DNA of 64,000 bases. Source: Streptomyces fumanus. Its GTDB lineage: Bacteria > Actinomycetota > Actinomycetes > Streptomycetales > Streptomycetaceae. Below the pieces are notes generated by a model, which saw nothing but the letters and a program-made list of their open reading frames with translations, did no database searches and had not been told where the DNA came from. This document shows, one piece after another, positions 46,659-55,209 of the stretch; position 1 is the first letter of the stretch; the number at the start of each line of letters is the position of its first letter. The stretch is taken from positions 1 through 64,000 of the forward strand of contig NZ_BNBI01000020.1 of assembly GCF_014655295.1 (NCBI RefSeq), read 5' to 3'. The position numbers were made by a program, and so were the translations under genes.

Positions 46659-46826
46659 CCTGCACCTCCGTCTTTGTCGCGCTCATAGAGTTAAACGCCA
46701 ACGATGGGGTGAACGGCGTACGAAGTGACGGTACTGAGATCTAGTTGGCACTCGTTCACCGCAAAGGGTGAGCACCATCGCGGCCTTCCGGCCGTTTCGG
46801 TCGTTTTGCGCGCCGGACGCGCGCCG

Positions 46827-47516
46827 TCAGTCCTCGTACTCGTCGTGGTAGCGGACGCCCTCGCTGCCCGCGGGCGCCCCGAGAGCCGACGCGCGTCCCT
46901 TCGGTTCCTCCCACGCCTCCTGCCGGCCGAGGGCGGTCAGATCCAGCAGGCTGGTGGTCGAGCCGAGGCAGTCCAGGCCGCGCTCGTACGTCGAGTAGGT
47001 GTGGAAGACGCGGTCGCGGTCCCGCAGGAAACAGCTCAGGCCGGGTCGTTCGATCAGGTGCCCCTCGTGTTCGAGGGTCACCTCGAAGTCGGCGTTGAAG
47101 TCGCTGACGTACGACGAGTACCAGGGCACCGTCCAGCCCATCCGCGCCTTGAACGGCAGGATCTTCTGGTACGGGGCCCGGGAGACGGCCGCGAACGCCG
47201 TGCCGCGCGCCCTGAGGTGGGCCAGGTGCCCGATCTGGTCCAGGAACGCCGAGCAGCTCCGGCAGCCGGCCTCCCACTCGGGGGCGAACATGAAGTGGTA
47301 GACGACGAGCTGCTGCCGCCCCTCGAACAGGTCGGGCAGGGACGCCTTCCCGTCGCCGCCCTCGAAGACGTACTCCTTGTCGATCTCCACCATCGGCAGC
47401 CCGCGCCGCTCCGCGTTGAGCGCGTCACGCGCGCGCGTGGCCGCCTTCTCCTTGACCAGCAGGGCCTGCCGTGCCGCGCGCCACTCCTCGCGCGAGACGA
47501 CCTCGGGAAGGGACAT
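46827..47516 (-). CDS. DUF899 thioredoxin-fold protein
   Basis: 229 residues of the DUF899 family, which has a thioredoxin-like fold. Conserved blocks: LPMVEIDKEYVFEGGDG, YHFMFAPEWEAGCRSCSAFLD with a CxxC pair (GCRSCS), and GWTVPWYSSYVSDFNADF; the C-terminal half contains VFHTYSTYERGLDCLG. Redox or peroxiredoxin-like activity is presumed but unproven. ATG at 47516 behind AGGAGGAG with ideal spacing; the longer frame to 47609 runs over the terminator region and is rejected. Confidence 0.88.
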   Translation of the reverse strand: MSLPEVVSREEWRAARQALLVKEKAATRARDALNAERRGLPMVEIDKEYVFEGGDGKASLPDLFEGRQQLVVYHFMFAPEWEAGCRSCSAFLDQIGHLAHLRARGTAFAAVSRAPYQKILPFKARMGWTVPWYSSYVSDFNADFEVTLEHEGHLIERPGLSCFLRDRDRVFHTYSTYERGLDCLGSTTSLLDLTALGRQEAWEEPKGRASALGAPAGSEGVRYHDEYED

Positions 47517-47612
47517 GGGGCTCCTCCTGTGCAGCGGTCCGTCGGGGTGGTGACCGCCGGCGGGAGCGGAACTCATCGCCGATCCGAGGTTTTCTTTCCG
47601 GACCACCACTGA

Positions 47613-47644
47613 GGAGGCGCGTTCCGCTGAAGGGACGCGCCTCC
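47613..47644 (-). terminator. Hairpin terminator after the deaminase gene
   Basis: GGAGGCGCGTTCC (47613-47625) pairs with GGGACGCGCCTCC (47632-47644) with one mismatch and a 6-base loop, 14 bases past the deaminase stop. Confidence 0.8.
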
Positions 47645-47657
47645 GCGTTCACGGGTC

Positions 47658-49016
47658 TCAGGTGTCGTACGTCTGGACGCGCCGGCCGTGTCCGCGGTCG
47701 GTCAGGGCGGGCAGCCGCCGCTCCAGTTCGGCCACGGTCCCGGGGACGTCGAGGGTGAGCAGCTCCCGGTCCCGCATCAGGACCCGGCCCTCGACGATCG
47801 TCGTGCGCACGTCGGAGGAGCGGGCGCTGTGCACCAGGGTGGCGGCCAGGTCGTGCACGGGCCGGGTGTGCGGTCCGGTGAGGTCGACGAGGATCAGGTC
47901 GGCCCGCCGCCCCGGCGCGATGCTGCCGACCGTCCCGCCCAGCCCCACCGCGCGGGCGCTCTGCAGCGTGGCGTGGTGCAGTGCCTGGCGGGCGGTGAGC
48001 CAGCGGGGGTCGCCCTCGGTGGACTTCTGGATCAGGGCGGTCAGCGCCATCGACTCCCACACGTCCAGGGAGTTGTTGGAGGCGGCGCCGTCCGTGGCCA
48101 GTCCCACGGGTACGCCGATCTCGCGCAGCGCGCGCACCGGCGTGGTGGTGGGCCAGGCGAACTTCAGATAGCCCCGGGGCGCGGTGGCGACGGCGACCCG
48201 GCCGACCGCCCGGGCCAGCACCGGCAGGTCGCGCTCGGTGATGCCGGTGCCGTGCGCGATGAGCACGTCGGCGCCGAGGATGCCGGTGCGGTCCAGGACC
48301 TCGATCGGGGTGACGCCGTGCCGGGCGAGGCTGGCGTCGGTCTGGTCGCGGTTCTCGGCGGCGTGCAGGTGCACGGGCAGTCCGTGCGCGCGGGCCAGTC
48401 CGGCGGTGGCGGCGAGGTCGGCGTCGGTGACGGTGTAGGGGGCGTGCGGGGCGAGGGCGGTGGTGATCCGGCCGCCGGCCGCACCCCGGTGCGCCAGCGC
48501 GAACTCCAGGGAGCGCTGCCGTCCCCGTGCGCCCTGCGAGGAGAAGTACGCCTCGCCCAGCAGCGCCCGCATCCCGCACTCGGCCACGACGGCGGCGACC
48601 GCGTCCATGGCGAAGTAGTGGTCGGCGAAGCAGGTCACGCCGGCCCGGATCATCTCGGCGCAGGCCAGCCGGGCGCCGAGCGTCACGTCCCGTTCGGTCA
48701 GGTTGGCCTCGACGGGCCAGACGACCTCGTTGAACCACTCCTCGGTGGGCAGGTCCTCGGCGAGCCCGCGCAGGGCGGCCATCGGGGCGTGCGTGTGGCA
48801 GTTGATCAGGCCGGGGAGGGCGACCTGGCCGCGGGCGTCGATCCGCTCGGCGGCGGCGAGGCCGGTCACGGCGTCGGCGGAGGTGACGGCGTCGATGCGG
48901 CCACCGCGGACGACGACGGCCGCGTCCTGCCGGAAACCGATCCGCTCCTCCTCGTCGTGGACGAGCACGGCACATCCGGTCACGACGAGGTCGGCGGCGT
49001 CTGCGACGGGCGTCAT
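47658..49016 (-). CDS. Amidohydrolase, TRZ/ATZ-MtaD type (nucleoside/base deaminase)
   Basis: 452-residue metal-dependent deaminase. Metal ligands: H74 and H76 in GLINCHTHAPMA, then VHLHAAENRDQ, LIAHGTG and the aspartate in LATDGAASNN. The stretch RGLAEDLPTEEWFNEVVWP resembles 5'-methylthioadenosine/S-adenosylhomocysteine deaminases, whereas streptomycete relatives are often called 8-oxoguanine deaminase. Exact substrate is therefore open, but an aromatic purine-type amine is most likely. ATG at 49016. The gene is flanked by a hairpin downstream and repeats upstream. Confidence 0.87.
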   Translation of the reverse strand: MTPVADAADLVVTGCAVLVHDEEERIGFRQDAAVVVRGGRIDAVTSADAVTGLAAAERIDARGQVALPGLINCHTHAPMAALRGLAEDLPTEEWFNEVVWPVEANLTERDVTLGARLACAEMIRAGVTCFADHYFAMDAVAAVVAECGMRALLGEAYFSSQGARGRQRSLEFALAHRGAAGGRITTALAPHAPYTVTDADLAATAGLARAHGLPVHLHAAENRDQTDASLARHGVTPIEVLDRTGILGADVLIAHGTGITERDLPVLARAVGRVAVATAPRGYLKFAWPTTTPVRALREIGVPVGLATDGAASNNSLDVWESMALTALIQKSTEGDPRWLTARQALHHATLQSARAVGLGGTVGSIAPGRRADLILVDLTGPHTRPVHDLAATLVHSARSSDVRTTIVEGRVLMRDRELLTLDVPGTVAELERRLPALTDRGHGRRVQTYDT

Positions 49017-49093
49017 GGGGTCAACGTACGACGCCGGGGCGGGGCGCGGGAGGGCCGGGCCGGGCCGTACCGCGCGCGGGTCCGCCCCGGCGC

Positions 49094-49237
49094 CCGTACC
49101 GGGACGCGGGACCAGGACGTGGGGGCCCAGAACGCGGGCCGGGACGCGATAGGACGTGTACCCGGGACGTGCGCCGGGACGCGGGACCAGGACGTGTACC
49201 CGGGACGCGGGACCAGGACGTGTACCCGGGACCGGGG
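49094..49237. repeat. Direct repeats between the FUSC and deaminase genes
   Basis: The 20-base sequence GGGACGCGGGACCAGGACGT occurs exactly three times (49101-49120, 49176-49195, 49202-49221), with shorter relatives (GACGTGTACCCGGGAC at 49154 and later). It fills most of the 223-base spacer; no gene is evident. Confidence 0.85.
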
Positions 49238-49239
49238 CG

Positions 49240-51108
49240 TCACCCGGCGAGTGGCAGGTCCGGGAGGCGTACTGCCGCGCGGTCGGATCGGTCGGCCAGC
49301 CGGTCGCGCAGCTCGGCGAGCCGTTCGAGGTGCTCGGGGGTGAGGCGGCCGGTGTGGTCGAGGTGTACGGCGCAGGCGGTGGTGGTGTCGACGAGCCGTT
49401 CGAGGGTGGCGGCGATCTCGTCGGCGCCCTCGGCGTGCCGGGCGAGGGCGGGGAGCTCCGCGGTGGCCAGGGCGATGGCGGCGCGGGCCTCGGCGAGCGT
49501 GCGGTACGCCTCGCGGCGCAGGGTCCAGCGGGTGGCGCGGTCCGTGGAGCCGCTGAGCACATGGGCGAGGTAGGCGTGCGCGGCGTCGCCCGCCGCGGTG
49601 AGCCGGGCGCGGACGCCGCCGCCACGCTGCCCCGGCACCGGCAGATGGCCGACGACCAGCACGATCGCGCAGGCCAGCAGGGTCTCGCCGATACGGCCGA
49701 CGGACGCCTGGGGTTCGCCGCCGACCATGACGAGGGCGAGGACGAGCACGGTGACGACGGCCGTCTGCGCGGCGAAGTGCCGGGCGGCTACGGGGATCAG
49801 CGCACCGGCGAGGACGACGAGCGCGACCAGCCCCTCCGGACGGGGCAGCACGGCGGCGAACGCGGCGAAGACCAGCGCGCCGAGGACCGTACCGGCGGCC
49901 CGGCACAGCACCCGGGAGGCGAGCGGCCCGAGGTCGGGCTTGACCAGGAAGACGGCGGTCGCGGGCAGCCAGTACCAGTGCTGGTGCTGCCCGTACCACT
50001 GGGTGTGGTGCAGCGCCTGGGCGACGGCCGCGCCGGCCCCGAAGCAGAGGCCGACGCGCAGCCCGTACTCCCGCCCGGCGGCGCCGATCACGGTACGCGC
50101 CACGGAACGCGGTGACCGCCTGCGGGTGTGCAGGTCACCGCCCTCGCCGCCGTCGAACGCCTCGGCGGCCCGCAACAGGGCGTCGTCCAGGGCGCGCAGC
50201 CCCGGCGCGGACCGGGCCGGGGCGGGCAGCGGGCCGGTGTGGTTCGCGCCGCGCACGGCGGCGGCGAGGCGGCGGGGGCCCTCCGCCGCGCGCGCGGGGA
50301 CGGGTTCCCCGGCCCAGGCCAGCGCGGTCGCGGCCTCGGCGAGCGGCAGCGCGGCGGCGTACTGCGCGTGCAGCCGGCGCTCGGCCGCCGAGGAGGCGTA
50401 ACGGCGCAGCCGGGGGCCCGCGAGCGCGTCCTGCGCCTGGTCGAGCGCGGCGGTGAGCGCGGCGCGGCGGGCGACGGCGTGCCGGGTGCCGGTGGCGTCG
50501 AGGAGCGCGGCCACCGCGTCGTACACCTCGGCGACGGCCGCGCGTTCCCCGTCGAAGCGGAAGTCGCCGGTCAGCCGGCCGGGCGTGGGCAGCGCCAGCC
50601 GCAGCGCGAGCAGCCAGCCCGCTCCGGCGAGGAACGCCAGGGTGCGCGACCACCCGGTGTCCGGCAGCGGCATCCCGGCCCCCACGGCGGCGGTGACCAG
50701 CACCTGGGTGCCCACCCCGGACGCCACCGGCCCGACGGCGCTGACGGCGCCGGCGAGGAGTCCCAGGACGGTCAGTACGAGGGTCAGGGCGACGGCGCCG
50801 AGGTGCTCCCCGGCGTAGGTGCCGGTCAGCAGTCCGGCCGCCCCGGCGAGCGCGGGCACGCCGATGCGGCGCACGGAGGCCCGCCGGCTGCCCGGCCGGT
50901 CGTTGATCCCGGCCAGCATGGCGGCGATCACGGCGACGACGCCCAGGGAGACGTGTCCGGCCGCCAGGGCGGCGATCAGCAGCGGTCCTCCCGCCAGCGC
51001 CCCGCGGGTGACCGCGCTCCAGGGCACGGGACCGCGCTGGGCCCGCAGGGCATGGGCGAGCCACGGCGGAAGCGCGAGGGGGGTGGCGGGACGAACGCGG
51101 TGGGTCAC
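49240..51108 (-). CDS. FUSC-family membrane transporter (aromatic acid exporter-like)
   Basis: 622-residue membrane protein with two blocks of about five to six helices (first from GGPLLIAALAAGHVSLGVV, second from WYWLPATAVFLVKPDLGPLASRV) separated and followed by soluble helical regions. This is the fusaric acid resistance/AaeB-like arrangement; the second block carries the FUSC signature around VLCRAAGTVLGALVF. Exports small aromatic or toxic acids by family analogy. GTG at 51108 (MTHRVRPATP) has AGGAG 10 bases upstream; an extended frame to 51474 is not supported. Confidence 0.85.
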   Translation of the reverse strand: MTHRVRPATPLALPPWLAHALRAQRGPVPWSAVTRGALAGGPLLIAALAAGHVSLGVVAVIAAMLAGINDRPGSRRASVRRIGVPALAGAAGLLTGTYAGEHLGAVALTLVLTVLGLLAGAVSAVGPVASGVGTQVLVTAAVGAGMPLPDTGWSRTLAFLAGAGWLLALRLALPTPGRLTGDFRFDGERAAVAEVYDAVAALLDATGTRHAVARRAALTAALDQAQDALAGPRLRRYASSAAERRLHAQYAAALPLAEAATALAWAGEPVPARAAEGPRRLAAAVRGANHTGPLPAPARSAPGLRALDDALLRAAEAFDGGEGGDLHTRRRSPRSVARTVIGAAGREYGLRVGLCFGAGAAVAQALHHTQWYGQHQHWYWLPATAVFLVKPDLGPLASRVLCRAAGTVLGALVFAAFAAVLPRPEGLVALVVLAGALIPVAARHFAAQTAVVTVLVLALVMVGGEPQASVGRIGETLLACAIVLVVGHLPVPGQRGGGVRARLTAAGDAAHAYLAHVLSGSTDRATRWTLRREAYRTLAEARAAIALATAELPALARHAEGADEIAATLERLVDTTTACAVHLDHTGRLTPEHLERLAELRDRLADRSDRAAVRLPDLPLAG

Positions 51109-51355
51109 AGTACGGGGGCTCCTGTCGTCCGGTCGAGGGCGGGGGCGAGCCTTCGGGCGACGGTGGCCGGGCTGGGTGGGTACCTTCCACGGTACGGGGT
51201 GTTCTTGTGGAGGAGGATACGATTCCGTTTCGGGCATGTGACACATGACCGGAAATCGCCGTTTCATTCCTGCTCGGCGGTGTTTCGTTCCCGCTGGGCT
51301 CGCTCCCGGATCCGGTGCCGGGCCCGCCGGTGCGCGGGACGGTCTTCTGCTCGCG

Positions 51356-52135
51356 TTACGTTCCCTGCCGGGCCGCTTCGACCGCGTGTCCGAGGAACGC
51401 CGCCGCCCGCTCGACCGCATCCGCCAGGGCGTCCGGCTCCGGCGTGAGGCCCGCCACGATCCCGTCGACCCCATCGAGCCCGGCCCGCCCGACCAGGCCC
51501 TTCTCGTTGGTGACCCACTCCCCGCGGGCCGCCAGTACCGCGTGGGCCGCCTGGGTCGCGGCCAGCGCGATCGCCCCCGCGACCTGGGCGAGGGCGCCCT
51601 TGGGGGCGTGGCCCGCCTTGGCGTAGGCGAGGGTGGCCTCGGCCGTGCCCCACCAGTGAGCGGGGGCGGTACGGCGCAGGGGCTCGGGGTAGGCGGGACG
51701 CGGCAGGTCGCCGCGGAGCACCCGGTTGATCGCCAGTTCGGCGACGACCAGGTACGTCGGGATGCCCGCCAGGTGGAACATCAGAGGTTCGACGCGGAAC
51801 CGCCCCGCCCCGGCCTCCGTCAGCTCGTGCTCCACCACGTCGAGGTCGCGGTAGTGCACGTCGACGCGCCGTCCGTCGACGGTCAGCCAGGCGCCCCCGT
51901 TGAACACGCCGCCGCCCCAGTCGCCGACCCCGGAGACCTCGCCCTCCCAGCCGAGGGCGCGGAGGCCGGCCGGGTCGAAGGCGCCTCGGTAGTAGAGGGC
52001 CATGTCCCAGTCGCTGTCGGGCCGGTGGGTGCCCTGGGCCCGGGAGCCGCCGAGGGTGACCGCCCGGACGGTGGGCAGGGCGGCGAGCCGGTCGGCGACG
52101 AGGTCGAGGAACTTCTCGTCGGGGAGGCCGGGCAC
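51356..52135 (-). CDS. Nucleotidyltransferase-domain protein
   Basis: 259 residues. The nucleotidyltransferase signature LGGSRAQGTHRPDSDWDMALYY (a GS-x(n)-D-x-D motif, residues ~27-48) shows the two metal-binding aspartates, and the third is in VDVHYRDLD near residue 95. The C-terminal half is helical and resembles the substrate domain of kanamycin-type nucleotidyltransferases or small tRNA/antibiotic-modifying enzymes. No resistance claim can be made from sequence. GTG at 52135. Preceded by a 9-bp tandem repeat. Confidence 0.83.
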   Translation of the reverse strand: MPGLPDEKFLDLVADRLAALPTVRAVTLGGSRAQGTHRPDSDWDMALYYRGAFDPAGLRALGWEGEVSGVGDWGGGVFNGGAWLTVDGRRVDVHYRDLDVVEHELTEAGAGRFRVEPLMFHLAGIPTYLVVAELAINRVLRGDLPRPAYPEPLRRTAPAHWWGTAEATLAYAKAGHAPKGALAQVAGAIALAATQAAHAVLAARGEWVTNEKGLVGRAGLDGVDGIVAGLTPEPDALADAVERAAAFLGHAVEAARQGT

Positions 52136-52151
52136 GGGGTGGGCTCCTTCC

Positions 52152-52198
52152 GGTGGTCCGGGTGGTCCGGGTGGTCCGGGTGGTCCGGGTGGTCCGGT
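52152..52198. repeat. 9-bp tandem repeat, about five copies
   Basis: GTGGTCCGG is repeated in tandem just upstream of the nucleotidyltransferase start. Such arrays change copy number easily and could alter its expression. Confidence 0.9.
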
Positions 52199-52226
52199 GA
52201 CCTGGTGATCCGGGCGCGAGGGCGCA

Positions 52227-53195
52227 CTACCGTCCGTCGGCGGCGTACCGGTCCGTCGCCGCGCGCAGCAGCTCGGCCATGCCCGGGGCGCCCGCGTTGT
52301 GACCGACGTCGTCCACGAGGAGCAGTTCGCTCGCGGGCCAGGCGTGGTGGAGCCGCCAGACGGTGCCGAGGAGGTTGCCGGGGTCGAGGACGCCCTGGAC
52401 GAGGGTGCCGGGGAGACCGGCGAGCAGCGGGGCGTCGCGCAGGACGACTCCCTCGTCGTTGCCGTCGCCCAGGAAGTGGTCGTTGCCCCAGTAGTGGGTC
52501 ACCGTGCGGGCGAACCCCATGCGGAAGACCGGGTCCTCGTAGCGCGGGATCGAACGCGGCGGGGCGGAGGCCATCGCGGTCTCCCAGTCGGTCCAGGCAC
52601 GTGCCGCGCGCTCCCGCACCCGCTGGTCGGGGGATTCCAGCAGCCGGTTGTAGGCGGCGGCGAGGTTGCCGTCCCGTTCCTCTTCGGGAACCAGGGCGAG
52701 GAACTCCTCGAACGCGGCCGGGAAGAGCTTGCCCAGTCCCTTGGTCATCAGCGTGACCTCGGGGTTCGAGCCGGTCGCGACCGCCGCGAGCACCAGTTCC
52801 GTCACCGCGTCGGGGTGCGTCTGCGCGTACCGCAGCCCGAGCACGGAACCCCAGGACACGCCCCAGACCAGCCACCGTTCGATGCCGAGGTGCCGCCGCA
52901 GCAGTTCCAGGTCGGCGATGAGGTGGGCGGTCGTGTTGACGCTCATGTCGGTGTCGTGGCGGGCGGCCGACGGTGTCGAACGGCCGCATCCGCGCTGGTC
53001 GAACAGCACGATCCGGTACGCGGCCGGGTCGAAGTAGCGCCGCAGGGCCGGACTGGAACTCGAGCCCGGCCCGCCGTGCAGCACGACGGCGGGTTTGCCG
53101 CGCGGGTTGCCGCTGGTCTCCCAGTAGATCCGGTTGCCATCGCCCACGTCGAGCATGCCGTGGTCGTACGGTTCGATCTCCGGACGGTGATCCAT
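52227..53195 (-). CDS. pip: Prolyl aminopeptidase
   Basis: 322-residue alpha/beta-hydrolase that removes N-terminal proline from peptides. Oxyanion-hole motif VLHGGPGSSSSP is at residues 38-49, the nucleophile S114 is in GVSWGSVLG, the acid is in VQGVLDPGN, and the histidine is in VDDVGHNAG. The family-specific FDQRGCGRSTPS is present. No signal peptide, so cytoplasmic. ATG at 53195. It lies 9 bases after the uracil-DNA glycosylase gene on the same strand, so they may be co-transcribed. Confidence 0.95.
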   Translation of the reverse strand: MDHRPEIEPYDHGMLDVGDGNRIYWETSGNPRGKPAVVLHGGPGSSSSPALRRYFDPAAYRIVLFDQRGCGRSTPSAARHDTDMSVNTTAHLIADLELLRRHLGIERWLVWGVSWGSVLGLRYAQTHPDAVTELVLAAVATGSNPEVTLMTKGLGKLFPAAFEEFLALVPEEERDGNLAAAYNRLLESPDQRVRERAARAWTDWETAMASAPPRSIPRYEDPVFRMGFARTVTHYWGNDHFLGDGNDEGVVLRDAPLLAGLPGTLVQGVLDPGNLLGTVWRLHHAWPASELLLVDDVGHNAGAPGMAELLRAATDRYAADGR

Positions 53196-53204
53196 CGGAG
53201 CACG

Positions 53205-54020
53205 CTAACCCGCGCCGGGCGCTTGCGTCGCCCCGTTTTCACCCGGGCCCCCGGCCGGTCGCGGGCCCCCGACCGGCTGCGGGCCCCCGACCGGCTGCGG
53301 GCCCCCGGTGGTGGGCAGGCCCGCTGTCCGGGCCGCCTCGGTCAGCACCTCGCGCAGCATCGCGGGGGTGAGCCGGCCGGTGAAGGTGTTGCGCTGGCTG
53401 ACGTGGAAGCAGCCGAAGAGGTCGAGTCGGTCGCCGCCGCCGGTGCTGTCGAGGGTGATCCGTGTGCCGTGGGCGAACCTGGGGCGCGGCCGGGGCACGT
53501 TCCAGTCCGCTTCGGCGAACGCGGGCAGCGCGGCCTGCCAGCCGAAGGCGCCCAGGACCACCGCGGCCCGCAGGGTCGGCCGCAGCAGTCGCAGTTCCCG
53601 CACCAGCCAGGGGCGGCAGGTGTCCCGTTCGCCGGGGGTGGGCTTGTTGGCGGGCGGGGCGCAGTGCACCGGGGAGGTGACGCGGACGCCGAACAGTTCG
53701 AGTCCGTCGTCGGCGGCGACCGCGGTCGGCTGCGAGGCGAGGCCCACGTCGTACAGGGCCTGGTACAGGACGTCACCGGAGCGGTCGCCGGTGAACATCC
53801 GTCCCGTACGGTTCCCGCCGTGGGCCGCGGGGGCGAGGCCGACGATCAGCAGCCGGGCGTCCGGCGGCCCGAAACCGGGCACCGGGCGTCCCCAGTACGT
53901 CCAGTCGGCGAAGGCCGCGCGCTTGGTACGGGCGACCTCTTCCCGCCAGGCGACCAGCCGGGGACAGGCCCGGCACTCCGAAACGCGCTGGTCGAGAACG
54001 GTGAGGCCGCTGGTGTCCAT
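53205..54020 (-). CDS. Uracil-DNA glycosylase, family 5-type (UdgB)
   Basis: 271 residues. Removes uracil and other deaminated bases from DNA. The iron-sulfur cysteines begin with C16 and C19 (CRACPRL); the others lie around SPVHCAPPANK and RDTCRPW. The catalytic-site motif is VGLAPAAHGGNRTGRMFTGD, where family 5 enzymes lack the polar residue of families 1 and 4; the C-terminal motif is CFHVSQRNTFTGRLT. The last ~35 residues are a repeat tail (GGPQPVGGPQPVGGPRPAGG). ATG at 54020; TACCGT ends 6 bases before it, so a leaderless start is possible. No damage-type TTGTCRGTG is seen upstream. Confidence 0.92.
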   Translation of the reverse strand: MDTSGLTVLDQRVSECRACPRLVAWREEVARTKRAAFADWTYWGRPVPGFGPPDARLLIVGLAPAAHGGNRTGRMFTGDRSGDVLYQALYDVGLASQPTAVAADDGLELFGVRVTSPVHCAPPANKPTPGERDTCRPWLVRELRLLRPTLRAAVVLGAFGWQAALPAFAEADWNVPRPRPRFAHGTRITLDSTGGGDRLDLFGCFHVSQRNTFTGRLTPAMLREVLTEAARTAGLPTTGGPQPVGGPQPVGGPRPAGGPGENGATQAPGAG

Positions 54021-54074
54021 GCCTCCACGGTAGAACCCGGGCATCCGCGGCGGCCGGGCGGTTAAGGTCGGGGC

Positions 54075-54713
54075 ATGGCATCCGAGCGTGACGAGGACAG
54101 GAACGACGCGGCACCCCGCCTGCCGGGCTCCACCGAGGCGACGGCCGACGACCGGCCCGACACGGCGACCGGTGCCGGTGCCGGTGCCGGAAGCGGTGGT
54201 TCCGAAGCCGCCGCCGCCGGAACCACCGCCTCCGGTGCCAGCGGCTCCCCCGCGTCCGCTCCCGTCGACCCGAAGGTCGCCGCCGCCATCGCCGCCGCCG
54301 AGGCGGCGGGGCCGAAGAACGGTGAGACGGTCCGCGTCGACAGTTGGATCTGGGCCGTCCGCCTGGTCAAGACGCGCTCCGTCGGCGCGACCGCCTGCCG
54401 GGGCGGGCATGTCCGGGTGAACGGCGAGCGGGTCAAGCCCGCCTACTCCCTGCGCATCGGCGACGAAGTACGGCTGCGGCAGGAGGGCCGGGAACGCGTC
54501 GTCGTCGTGAAGCGGCTGATCCGCAAGCGCGTCGGCGCCCCCGTCGCCACCCAGTGCTACATCGACAACTCCCCGCCGCCCCCGCCCCGCGAGGCCGTCG
54601 CCCCCGCCGGGATCCGCGACCGCGGCGCCGGCCGGCCCACCAAGCGCGACCGGCGGGAACTGGAACGCCTGCGCGCCCTGAACAGCCTCAAGAGCCGCCC
54701 CGGCGGCCACTGA
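54075..54713 (+). CDS. S4-domain RNA-binding protein (Hsp15-like) with long disordered N-terminus
   Basis: 212 residues. The S4 domain occupies residues ~85-145 (VRVDSWIWAVRLVKTRSVGATACRGGHVRVNG, then RIGDEVRLRQEG), as in Hsp15, which recycles stalled 50S ribosomal subunits. The first ~80 residues are Ala/Gly/Ser/Thr-rich and disordered; the C-terminus is basic. The ATG at 54075 lies 6 bases after TAAGGT (54063-54068) with no ribosome-binding site, suggesting a leaderless message. Divergent from the uracil-DNA glycosylase. Confidence 0.88.
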   Translation: MASERDEDRNDAAPRLPGSTEATADDRPDTATGAGAGAGSGGSEAAAAGTTASGASGSPASAPVDPKVAAAIAAAEAAGPKNGETVRVDSWIWAVRLVKTRSVGATACRGGHVRVNGERVKPAYSLRIGDEVRLRQEGRERVVVVKRLIRKRVGAPVATQCYIDNSPPPPPREAVAPAGIRDRGAGRPTKRDRRELERLRALNSLKSRPGGH

Positions 54714-55209
54714 CCTGCCACCCGCCGCCCTGCCCCTTCCGCTCCTCTACCGCCCTCTCACGCGCGGCTGGCACGTCATGCCCGACGGAACCGGCAGGAC
54801 CGGCAGGACCGGCAGGACCGACAGGACCGCAGGACCGACAGGACCGCAGGACCGGCCCCGCAAGGGCCCAGCACAGCAAGCAACTGGGCAACCAGGCGGC
54901 CAACGAGCCGTCCTGGCCGCGGACATGACCGATCACCCCCACCGGTAACCCCCCGGACACACCCCGGCGACACACCCCCTCAAAGATGATCACGGCGTTC
55001 CCCGGCCGCCCCGCCCGGGTCCGACTCATGCCGTGATGTCCCCGTCCAACCCCCTTGCCGCTCACGGGAGATGGCCACCGCACCGTCGACGTGAGCCGGA
55101 ATCGCTGCTAGACCTGCACCGCACCACCCGTGCCGCCGGTATGCCCGTACCTCACGCGCACCGCCACGCGGCACCGCACCACCTCCATCCATCACCCAAG
55201 GAGGAGCAT
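54714..55209. other. 496-base gene-free region before the secreted peptidase, with short repeats
   Basis: Positions 54785-54856 carry a 9-bp repeat (GGCAGGACC, later GACAGGACC/CGCAGGACC, about eight copies). The rest is GC-rich spacer with the AAGGAGG ribosome-binding site of the next gene at its end. The open frame reading through it from 55033 lacks a start signal. No RNA element is recognised. Confidence 0.6.

Noticed and set aside
51356..52135. Aminoglycoside resistance gene
   Set aside because: Only the general nucleotidyltransferase motif is seen; no resistance-specific signature or context.
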